Below, piece by piece: positions 45,801-53,326 of a stretch of 64,000 bases of DNA. Every line of letters begins with the position of its first letter. The stretch's first letter is position 1. The notes beneath the pieces were generated by a model that did no database searches, was not told the origin of the DNA, and saw only the letters and a program-made list of their open reading frames with translations. Made by a program: the position numbers and the translations under genes. The stretch is from contig OY754476.1 in the NCBI GenBank assembly GCA_963575645.1, positions 4,464,001 through 4,528,000 of the forward strand, written 5' to 3'. This stretch comes from Xanthostigma xanthostigma. Taxonomy: Eukaryota > Arthropoda > Insecta > Raphidioptera > Raphidiidae.

Positions 45801-48264
45801 ATGGAGCCGTTTTATAATTATTTTTCTGTTTGGTTTTCAAATGATCCGATTATGTCGTTCATAAAAAATACGTTTAGACCGTTTCCAAAACATTTTTTTG
45901 GCTCGAAAAATGAATTTGACTTGAAAATACCGAAAACTAAACCGCTAAAGTATGTCGAAACGCAATTTTATGCGGAAAAATTACACGATACGGAAGAAAT
46001 CATTGAATTATTGCAAGAAATTCGTAAAACGTCGGATAGCTTTAATGAAAAAGGAATGAAGAATTATCCGAAGGGCTTAATATTTGCGTTTTACGATCAA
46101 TTTATCGATTTCTTTACGAATTTTGCTACGATATTTGGAATAAATTTCGCAGCGTGTTTCATTTTTGCATTCTTTCTATTGAATTTCAACACGAGTTTGT
46201 TTTTGGTAGCGTTTCAAATGGTGTTGATTATATTTCTGGGAATATTTTACAGTTTATTAGGAATAGAAATGAATATTTTGTTTATTCTATCGGCTAGTCT
46301 TGCAATGGCGATATTTGGGCGAAATCACATCGCTCTGATTGAGGTAAATATTTTTTTCTCCTTTTGTATTTGTGAAACATGAAAAATAAATGTAAAAACT
46401 GTAAATCTTTTAGGGTTTCGTTACGTCAATTGGAAACAGAGACAGAAGAACAAAGTTGACAATTGAACAAAATTTTTGGCCGATGTTCCAAGCAAATCTT
46501 GCCTTTATTATTTCAATTGCAGTATTTTATACATCAGACTTCGATTTCATAAAAAAATATTATTTTTATACTATTATGTCGACGATTGTTGTGGACTTCA
46601 TAAGTTCATTTGTTTTCTTTCCAATATTTTTGAGTTGTTTCGGACCGAAACCAATGGTGAGTAAAACGCAATCGGTCAAACAGTTAAACAATCTTACCGG
46701 GATTTTTATTGACGATTATGCTGTTTTTTTTACAGTTAATACCGTTAGAACATGCCGATCGCATTACAACTCCGTCACCTCAACCGTCGCCGGTGGTGGT
46801 TCGAAAACATAACAACCACCATCATCACCATAGCAACAGGTATGAGCTGTTTTATCTATTGTTGATTGCGTGTCGAAAAGTATTTTTTTTGTTTCCTTTC
46901 ATAAACTAGCTGATATTTAAATTCCAAACGACAATGCAAACAAGTAATTTATTCAATAAGCGTTTAGATTTTTCAATTAAAAATACAGGGTGTCCCATTA
47001 AGAATGGGACATAGAACAACCGCAGATTCTCCAATTCAAAATAAAACGATTAAGCGAAATATGCTTAGATAAAATGTTACTCGCTCTACCAGTGGCGTAC
47101 GGCAGGAGTAAGTAATGCTTGTACCGCTTCTAAATGTTACGCCGCTGTCTACATTTTAATTTTGACTATAATTTTAATTTTTTTGATATTTTCTAAGTCA
47201 ATAATGTACACTTGTTAGTTTGTTGTAAAGTCATTGGTTTTCGAGATATTCGCAGTTAAAGATAGATAGACATGTACTTTTTATTTGTATTATTATCAAT
47301 AATATTCATTTTTACAATTTTGTCTTAAAAAAACTGCGAATATCTCGAAAACCAATGACTTTACAACAAACTAACAAGTGTACATTATTGACTTAGAAAA
47401 TATCAAAAAAATTAAAATTATAGTCAAAATTAAAATTTAGACAGCGGCGTAACATTTAGAAGGGGTACAAGCATTACTTACTCCTGCCGTACGCCACTGG
47501 TAGAGCGTACTGAACTAATTTTTTTTATTGTTAGGTGCATTTTATGATATTTAACAAGTGTGCCGATTTGAGTAAAATTATACGGTGTATTAAAAAAATT
47601 ATGGACATTAATAGTTTTTCAGTTGTCAACTTCAACACCCTGTATTTCGGAAACGAGTAACATTTTATCTAAGCATATTTCGCTTAATCGTTTTATTTTG
47701 AATTGGAGAATCTGCGGTTGTTCTATGTCCCATTCTTAATGGGATACCCTGTATATAGTGTCTGGCTGGAACTAATTTTTTGAGCCGAGGCCAACTTCGT
47801 TTTATTTTTTCGAACTTTTTGTATATGCGTTTTCGTTTTACTAATTGCGAATTTTTGTCAAGAACCCGGAGACATCATTCGAGTAGTTCCGGAGCGAGTG
47901 ATAGCAGCGTTCCCGGCGTGACAAAACAACAAACGACACGAGAACCGAGTCTCACGACCATAACGGAAGAAAGCGGTTGCAGTATTACTGTTCAACCGGA
48001 GGTCGTCGTACAAACTACTTACAATAATCAGGTAGGTCGCATTTGTTTTAAGTTCAATTGTTATTTCCGGCTATTTACCGGCGTTAACGTTGCGAATTGT
48101 TTCCGTAGGGCGATTCGTCGAACAGTAATAATAGCAGTCAACACGTCACGACCAAAGTAACGGCCACGGCTAATATTAAAGTCGAAGTTCATTCGAGACC
48201 GAACAGTAGACGAGAAGAGAGAGACAGGGATAAGGATAGAGACAGAGATCGAGATAATTCTTGA
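21868..48264 (+). CDS. ptc: Patched, Hedgehog receptor (12-TM RND-family protein)
   Basis: Membrane receptor that binds Hedgehog and restrains Smoothened, probably by sterol transport. I joined 15 coding exons: 21868-21954, 38472-38658, 39721-39910, 40013-40180, 40276-40483, 41055-41204, 41281-41532, 42485-42613, 43900-44197, 44365-44474, 45264-46343, 46414-46656, 46736-46839, 47863-48031 and 48109-48264. All phases close, giving 1147 aa (fly about 1290). Exon 1 (MCDHD, then SDLYIRTCFADA) matches the family's N-terminus. TM1 is at about 60-78. The first ectodomain has ITPLDCFWEGS, TAPNK, SGGCYGYA and YMHWPEQLIVGG. The sterol-sensing domain is at about 376-530, ending FPTILSID. The second ectodomain is at about 601-815 with WFSNDP. 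The tail has a His run, EPSLTTITEE and TKVTATANIKVEV, but no PPxY. Exon 2 appears to use a GC donor. Oddities: Arg replaces the acidic residue in TM4 (440) and TM10 (917). The second half is much more diverged than the first. Confidence 0.93.
22828..23255. repeat. Foldback family D, copy 1 (patched intron 1)
   Basis: Begins TTAAGAGTATTTGTCCC and ends with the complement GGGACGAATACTCTTAA. The arms are about 180 bp and near-identical, with landmarks TTCAGGCGAATTTTTTGAAA and CTGGTAAACGCCAAATG. A second copy lies at 34758-35128. Both copies start and end with TTAA, which may be the target sequence. Confidence 0.85.
24756..25465 (-). mobile_element. Helitron, non-autonomous (minus strand)
   Basis: Read on the minus strand it starts TCTTAATATATAAAAATTAC followed by GTGTCAC, and ends GCACGTACAGGGCCGCTAG. 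The host base before it is A and after it is T, the usual Helitron A/T insertion. Related ends occur at 33350-33897 and 37372-37978. It contains tandem repeats (25050-25260). No Rep/helicase is encoded. Confidence 0.8.
25050..25260. repeat. Three tandem copies of a 71-bp unit inside the Helitron
   Basis: Units at 25050-25120, 25121-25191 and 25192-25260 (the last is 2 bp shorter). Each contains GTTAAGTTCGTTGCGCCATC (one copy has TACGCC) and ACTCAATCCAGTCAACAGG with one-base variation. This is a minisatellite; there are no spacers, so it is not CRISPR. Just upstream a GAGCACTCCGGCTGCGCCGT block occurs twice (about 24893 and 24978). Confidence 0.85.
26297..26305 (+). promoter_or_regulatory. Ci/Gli binding site in patched intron 1
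   Basis: Exact TGGGTGGTC, about 4.4 kb after the patched start codon. Intronic Ci sites are known in Hedgehog target genes; this one is isolated, so chance is possible. Confidence 0.45.
26907..27385. mobile_element. Pogo/Tigger-like MITE, copy 1
   Basis: CAGTGTAACCTCTTTATAAC at 26907 and its reverse complement ending at 27385, both flanked by TA. The CAGTGTAACC... start and TA target are typical of the pogo branch of Tc1/mariner. A relative with the same ends is at 41728-42232. No transposase. Confidence 0.8.
27511..28064. repeat. Inverted repeat element with about 75-bp arms
   Basis: ACAGTATGTAAACACGTAAG (27511) with GTGCACATAGGGAAATTA after it is mirrored by TAATTTCCCTATGTGCACC... up to 28064. 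The arms include AATTTCCCTATGTGCACC and a region around GATCAGAGT/ACTCTGATC. The middle is AT-rich and non-coding. Confidence 0.7.
28219..28554. mobile_element. Repeat family C, copy 1, with internal triplication
   Basis: Ends GAAGTGAAAACTTCTTTAG and AAGTTTTCACTTCTGCCGG are related inverted repeats. Inside, the block GTACACTTTTTTTGTAATGG plus GTTAAACTCGCGTCAG and ATTCGTAAGAC occurs three times in tandem (about 28240-28500). A copy with one unit, in the opposite orientation, is at 32912-33162. Confidence 0.7.
29893..30445. mobile_element. hAT-type element with intact 8-bp target duplication
   Basis: Starts CAGCGTTGCCAGACG and ends TGACAACGCTG. CTTGATAT lies directly before it (29885-29892) and directly after it (30446-30453): an exact 8-bp duplication, the hAT hallmark. 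553 bp, no transposase frame. Confidence 0.88.
30512..31480. mobile_element. DNA element with 20-bp ATTATAGACGCTCGACAAAT ends
   Basis: ATTATAGACGCTCGACAAAT at the left and its exact complement ATTTGTCGAGCGTCTATAAT at 31461-31480. The same end motif occurs singly near 34169, 34687 and 48552, so this is a dispersed family with solo or broken copies. No coding frame recognised. Confidence 0.7.
31824..32498 (+). mobile_element. Repeat family B, copy 4 (longest)
   Basis: Left end ATTGGTTGTCTGTAAAGTCG and right end ACGTTATCACGTCAAAA as in the other copies. At about 675 bp it has the most internal sequence and may be nearest to the full-length non-autonomous form. Confidence 0.75.
32912..33162. mobile_element. 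Repeat family C, copy 2
   Basis: Contains CTCAGGGAGTGCCGGCGGAAG at the left, CGTCTTACGAATTTTCGATC, GGACACGTGACC and AAGTTTTCACTTC at the right. It is the single-unit counterpart of 28219-28554 in reverse orientation. Confidence 0.6.
33350..33897 (-). mobile_element. Helitron, non-autonomous (minus strand)
   Basis: Minus-strand start TCTATATATATAAAATTCCC followed by GTGTCACAAT, and end AACCGGGCCGCTAG. The flanking bases are A before and T after. Same family type as 24756-25465. No coding frame. Confidence 0.82.
34758..35128. repeat. Foldback family D, copy 2
   Basis: Begins TTAAGAGTATTCGTCCC and ends GGGACGAATACTCTTAA. It matches copy 1 along the arms, with a deletion in the right arm just before TTTACCAGAACCCTC. 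A hAT element begins 32 bp later. Confidence 0.85.
35161..35429. mobile_element. hAT-type MITE with intact 8-bp target duplication
   Basis: Starts CAGGGGCGGGCAAATC and ends GCCATTTGCCCAGGCCTG, the classic hAT end style. GTCTATGG is present at 35153-35160 and again at 35430-35437. 269 bp, GC-rich ends with GGGCCGGATCCGGCCCACGG near the right side. Confidence 0.92.
37372..37978 (+). mobile_element. Helitron-like element containing a tRNA-like sequence
   Basis: Starts TCTATACTAATATATAAAG followed by a GTTT tandem run and the AACGCGCTAATCTCAGGAAC block that insect Helitrons often show. It ends CCGGGCGGGACCGCTA, where the CTAG end appears mutated to CTAT. The preceding host base is A. A tRNA-derived sequence sits at 37641-37713. 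Confidence 0.7.
37641..37713 (+). pseudogene. tRNA-like sequence (tRNA-Lys body, anticodon position reads GTC)
   Basis: The D-arm region ATCAATCGGTAGCGCATGCG, the T-arm GTGGGTTCGAG-type block (here ATGGGTTCGAGCCCCA) and the 3' part strongly resemble eukaryotic tRNA-Lys. The anticodon position (37675-37677) reads GTC instead of CTT, and the acceptor stem has two mismatches. It lies inside a Helitron, so it is more likely a captured tRNA pseudogene or SINE head than an active tRNA gene. Confidence 0.6.
40573..40970. repeat. Foldback element in patched intron 5, about 400 bp
   Basis: TATTAACAAACAATATAAAA at 40573 pairs with the end at 40970; CAATCCGGATTTGGACC pairs with GGTCCAAATCCGGATTG; pairing continues to a loop near 40772. 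The DNA just outside on the right (about 40965-41037) also occurs near 32730-32840 in rearranged form, so it belongs to a larger repeat. Confidence 0.85.
41728..42232. mobile_element. Pogo/Tigger-like MITE, copy 2 (patched intron 7)
   Basis: CAGTGTAAACTCTTTATAAC at 41728 and the complement ending at 42232, flanked by TA. A second start-like sequence (CTGTATAATCTCTTTATAAC near 41850) shows a nested or partly duplicated left end. The right part matches copy 1 (26907-27385). Confidence 0.8.
42661..43003 (+). mobile_element. Repeat family A, copy 2 (patched intron 8)
   Basis: AAAGTGAAACTTTTATTC start and the AAAAGTTTCACTTGCGTCG, GTGGTTTCTTAAAACCAC, ACAACT end, exactly as in copy 1. The body differs from copy 1 by only a few bases and one short deletion, implying recent movement. 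It lies 47 bp after exon 8 of patched. Confidence 0.85.
46986..47751. mobile_element. Mariner-type element with nested foldback (patched intron 13)
   Basis: CAGGGTGTCCCATTAAGAAT at 46986 and the complement ending CCCTG at 47751, both flanked by TA. The arms are about 105 bp and near-perfect. A second foldback is inserted inside (47092-47507). An extra ACACCCTGTAT at about 47634 suggests further internal rearrangement. No transposase. Confidence 0.8.
47092..47507. repeat. Foldback element with CAGTGGCGTA ends, nested
   Basis: CGCTCTACCAGTGGCGTACG at 47092 is mirrored at the right end, 47507, and the two arms of about 190 bp pair almost fully (for example CAATGACTTTACAACAAACT). It interrupts the mariner-type element around it, so it inserted later. 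Confidence 0.82.
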
Positions 48265-49560
48265 TAGCACAAAGATTTTAGTCCGATAAATACACAAATG
48301 ATTTAAATGTATACGCTTTACGAGTAGATTTCTTTATGTAAATATTTTATATTCTATATTTGTATTAAGTAATTGTTTGGCTGCTAAAACAGAAAAAAAA
48401 AAAGCTCAATCCGGATTTCTTTAAGTTCATTTTAATCTGAAAAATGACAGTTTTTAAAGTATTATTACTTTTATTTAAACGAATAGTTAGAAAGTTGTAA
48501 ATGTTTATTGTAATCAATTTATTTATTAAGTGTCGCGAGTGAGAGATTGTAGATTATAGACGCTCGACAACTGAAGTCATTAGCGTCTATATGAATTGTT
48601 GCGATGTACCTAACATGGTAAATTGCACATTGGACTGCGCACACTGCCACTAAATTATTATATGTGCAGTCTCGATACTTGGTATGCAATCTGCAATTTC
48701 GTTATTACTTGAAGCGTTTTCACATAGGTAACTTATAAAGTTATTTTTAAAAGATCTAATATACTAATTGTATAAATACAAAAAATATAATAACAAAAAA
48801 GCGAAAAAAATTGCGAGTACTAACACTGATGTAACGTAACGACAATTTATGTATAAATGTCGCGAGTGAACGAATTAATATTATTTAATGTATATTGACG
48901 ATTTCGAAGTAAAAATTACAATCGGCCAAGAGCACTGTTATCCTGTTACATCTGCAGTAACTTTCGGCAGTTTTGCAGAATCACCGACGATGTCGTTCGT
49001 ACTTACTGATTTTTCTATCGGTCACCGATCATCGGTCGCCCGTTCCGGCCCTAATGAAATCCGTTGTAAAAATGGTTTTAATAACCGTTAGTAGAAATTT
49101 CAGTGCAAACTTTTATTAGCTATGTGAAAACCAATCTGTATTGTGTATTTAAAATGTTTTTATATACATATATAAAATACTGTAAGTATTAGACAAAAGT
49201 CTGAAAAAGCCCATTCATTATTTCAAGTGAGTGTACTCATAGAAAGTACGAGGTGCTAACTTTGTAATTAGTTTGAAATATCAGATTCAGCACCGAGTTC
49301 ACATTTCATAGAGGTCATGCTTTTATTTATTAGATGCAAATCAGCACAAACTGTTATTATTACTATTAGTCCTACTTGTATTTATTTATTTTTTGAACTG
49401 ATAAATGTTTTAACACATTTTTATAAACTTTATATTTCCGTCGAATGTGAGATTTGGTTTTTAATAATACGGTACTCTCCCGTATTCGCGGGGATTTTGT
49501 TACACCACCTGTCGTCGATAATAGCGAGTCACTCGTGCATACCCCGCATTTTTGCACATA

Positions 49561-49998
49561 CACCTATCCCCCGATTTACACGGTAGATACATTCCTGAGA
49601 AAAACGTAAAATCGAAAATTAAAAATTTTCAAGTCAAAACCGTGTAAATCGACAAGCTTGCAGAAAATGCATAATTTTGCTATTTAACAGTTGTGATTTT
49701 TTTCAATATTTGTAGGTGTACACAGAAATAAAAATAAAATGCATTGACAGGTTCTGAAACTGTGAAACTTTCACTCAAATACAATTTTCCGTAGATAAAA
49801 CTTTAATTTTATGCGAAGAAATACAGACATAGTGTGCGTGTGCAGCAAGTCAGCACATAAGCTCGGGATTCCCCGTGAGATGTGTACACAGCGCACGTGT
49901 TCAATCACAGTAGCATTTAGTAGAGTGCGATAAAAACAAAAAAAAACTTATTTGAAAAACCGTGTAAAACAAGTACCGTGTAAATCGGGGGATGGGTG
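49561..49998. mobile_element. TA-flanked MITE downstream of patched
   Basis: CACCTATCCCCCGATTTACA at 49561 and the complement TGTAAATCGGGGGATGGGTG ending at 49998 form inverted repeats of about 24 bp with TA on both sides. AT-rich inside, no frame. Confidence 0.75.
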
Positions 49999-52020
49999 TA
50001 TTTCGATTCTTATTAGAATGTATCGACCGTGATCAGAACATCTCGCTGTGTTAAAAATATCTTTTTTTATTTAACTAAATTCATCTGCAGCAAATCGGTT
50101 TGAAAGAATGTGTCAGAATATTTATTTTTGTTATGAATTTTATGTGTTTGTATGTTACTAGAACAGTATTTATTATTATTCGACCTCTACTAATTTAAGA
50201 AATTATTTTCAAACAATTGAGATTAAAAGAAAAAATTACAAAAAAATACTGAGGCATTGTTCATTATAAATTAAATCAAATCATCAAAAGAAGTGACAGA
50301 CAAAACGAAGCAAAGCACGTACTTAAATTTTTTTTTTTTATCCATTAATTGTCGCATCACATTTGAAAGAAAGCAATTTGATTAGATAACTAAGTTATGC
50401 ATTGTGACTTCGTTCATAGATTGAAAAATAATATAAAAGTGTGTGAAGTGATTTTTTTTTATTTATTAATTTAGATTTATTATTGAACGTAACAAATTAT
50501 TTGATATCAAAATCTCATACTAATTGAACAATATAATTCATGTTGTGTACAAAAAACAAACTATTTTTTTAATTTTGCATTTTATAAGTGATTAGTCTAT
50601 CAAATTAAATACTGCCAAAGGATTAATAAAGCAAAACAGATGTTTTTCTCATTTTACATGTATTGCCGGAGTCATTTCATGAGGCAGTTTTTTCCAGTAA
50701 TTTTGTAGTCAACTTTACTTATGAGGTTTTTTAATGAGATTTGTATATGTATATGTTATACAATTATTTATTAAATATCTGTTTTTACTTTTCAATCAGG
50801 AAATTCATAATAGTATTAAATTTTTATATAAAATACTCCTTTAGTATTTTCTTAGTGTTACCAATATTATAATTAATTTATTGTGTATAGTACAGTTCGA
50901 AAATAATTGTCAGTGAACTCCACAGTATGAGCAGACGTGCTTTGTGTCGTTCCGTTGTTTTGCCGCTCCGTTAAGCGTAGGACTCACTGACGATCGTTTT
51001 TATATCGTACTGTAGAAATTTATAAGCTATTTAACAATACCAAATTACATCTAAAATGACAATTTTATGGTAAGAAACACAAATATAAATAATATTAACA
51101 AGGTATTTATTGTTGTCGATTGTATAGTTTTTATTTAACGTGTCAATACAAAAATATACACTCAATTAAAAAAATATTTACTCATATGAGAAGCCAGCGG
51201 CCTTTTTAATAATACTATTTTATAATTTATTATTTATCGTACTGGATAGAGTTTGAAAAGAAAGGTATTTATAACATTTTTTTTTTTTGTTCAGTTTTAA
51301 AGTAACCAGTTTTATTTGAGAGCGCGTTATTTATTATTTTTATTCTCAACTATAAATTTTATTCAAGTTTATTTTCATCGGAAGATGTTAGTTAAATGTA
51401 CAAAATTTGCATTTTAGTCTTTAGCAGTATTGAACTGAAAAATACTACGAAAAAATAATAATTTTTTTCTTTGATAAACCCGCTATTTCAACCTCAGAGC
51501 ATGAAGGCATCTTGGAAAAATATTATTGTGTATATAATTTCACTGGAATAAAATAAAAATTTTAGAATCGGTCTTTTATTTTATAAATTTTTATATACGT
51601 GGTATCTTCTAGATGAGTTTGTACAGAATTGAAATTAGAAAAATGTCAGATGTTTTTATCATTGCCGGCTCCAGGTAAATTTATTAAAGCAATATTAATG
51701 ATTTTTTCAAGTTTGGCATGTAAAATAAGCATTATTTTATTATTACTGATTTGTGAGTAATTTTTATTCTTGGCCTAAATTTTTTTATGAAAACAGAGTA
51801 TTAATAAACTAATCGCATCTATATAATTTTTTTTATTAAAAAAAACTGCTCATTAATTTTAAATTAAAGATTTTTTCATATTATGTTTAAATGACTGTAA
51901 AAATTTGTAGTATATTTTAAATAGATATTTTTTACAAAAATATTTTCTAGAAAACTTTATTGTCGAACAGATAGATTAAAATTTTTCCTATCCATAATCG
52001 ACATACTTGCTCAATTTCTC

Positions 52021-52102
52021 TCGGATAGCGCAACAGATAAGACGATCGACCGAAAACTTAAAAAAAAAAGGTCGAGCGGGAGTTCGACTCCCGTGCAGTG
52101 GA
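52021..52102 (+). other. tRNA-arm-like sequence, possible SINE or tRNA relic
   Basis: CGGGAGTTCGACTCCCG (52077-52093) forms a perfect tRNA T-arm with a TTCGA loop, and GATAGCGCAACAGATAAGACG upstream resembles an A-box region. Between them TCGACC and GGTCGA could pair around an A-rich loop. No matching acceptor stem is seen, so it is not called a tRNA gene. Confidence 0.35.
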
Positions 52103-52544
52103 TTTCGTACTTCTTCAAACCTCCTTTTCTTTTTCGAAATAGATCCGGCATACAAACATTACCAACAGACTGGACGAGAGATACAAGTACACCTAATGAT
52201 GTATTACTTGTACCTAATTTAAAGTTTCTAGGTCGTGTCGCATAGTTTCAGAGAATCGCGTACGAGATTTTCATTTCAACTATCAAAATAAATAATAGCT
52301 CTGTCCAATGTCTCTTCGAACAGTAATATAATCGTCACGGTCATGCGTAGTAGCCAAAACGTATTCGGACCGAAATTAGAACGGTTCTGGAACCGTCCTT
52401 TGAGAGTTTAAGCCGTAAAGTCGACGCATGCGCGCAAAACTGATACGAAACAATTAGCTACTGCGCGTAACTGTGACGATAACATTACTAATATTATTCA
52501 TTATGGTGCGAAAGGAGAATTTTTGAAAGGGCAGTAGTCAGTAC

Positions 52545-53071
52545 CAGTGATGTGCCGGATCGTTAAAAATGTATATCTGCGGATACGGATCTGAAAACGG
52601 ATTTTTTGTTTCAAGATCCGCGGATACGGATACGGATATTTGGTTTCAAGATCCGCGGATACGGATACGGATTCTTAGAGTACGCGGCGGTAAATATTGC
52701 ATATCGACCTTTGGAAAGAGACTATCTGTTATGGGAAAAAGTTATTGACCTCTTTAAGAGTTAACTCTCATAACAGATTGTCTCTTTCCAAAGATCGATG
52801 TGCAATATCTCATTATAAAGATAGTTTTTTAGCACCTTTGAGTTACGCACTATTGGTATGGTACTCACTACGATAAATGTTTGCAATATAAAGGTGCCAA
52901 ATACGATTTTAAAAAATAATCTGAATGGAATTTAACAGTTTTTCATTATTACCTAATCACCTATATATATAAAATTTCATTTATGAATTGAAAATTAATA
53001 AGGTAAAAGATCCGCACAAAAACTAACGGATACGGATCTTTCTTCTCCCTCGGATATCCGGCACATCAAAA
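52545..53071. mobile_element. hAT-type element with intact 8-bp target duplication
   Basis: Starts CAGTGATGTGCCGGATC and ends ATCCGGCACATCAAA (last bases mutated). GTCAGTAC occurs at 52537-52544 and 53072-53079. GCGGATACGGAT-type words repeat near the left end, and a small hairpin around GGAAAGAGACTATCTGTTATG lies at about 52710-52800. Confidence 0.85.
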
Positions 53072-53326
53072 GTCAGTACTGAAAACATAGTATAAAGGAA
53101 TTCCACATTTCAGGTGCTGTTTAGGCTATTCGAGTACGTTTAATAAATTACTAATTAAAAATAACTACAAATAGAGCGGATTTATTGTTATTATTATCAG
53201 CTTCACAGTGTCTTAAAGAAAACACACGAAATTAAAATGAATTTATAATTTCATAAACTCTTCATCACGCACAATTTTAAGACTTGAGCTAATTTAAAAT
53301 TTTAAACACACACACACACACTCACT

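Larger units (their letters stand above)
48265..53326. other. Intergenic region between convergent patched and UBE2F
   Basis: Patched 3' UTR followed by AT-rich DNA with no recognisable gene. Holds a TA-flanked MITE (49561-49998), a tRNA-arm-like sequence (about 52021-52102) and a hAT-type element (52545-53071). On the minus strand, AATAAA (TTTATT at 53181-53186) lies in the right place to end UBE2F. Confidence 0.55.
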
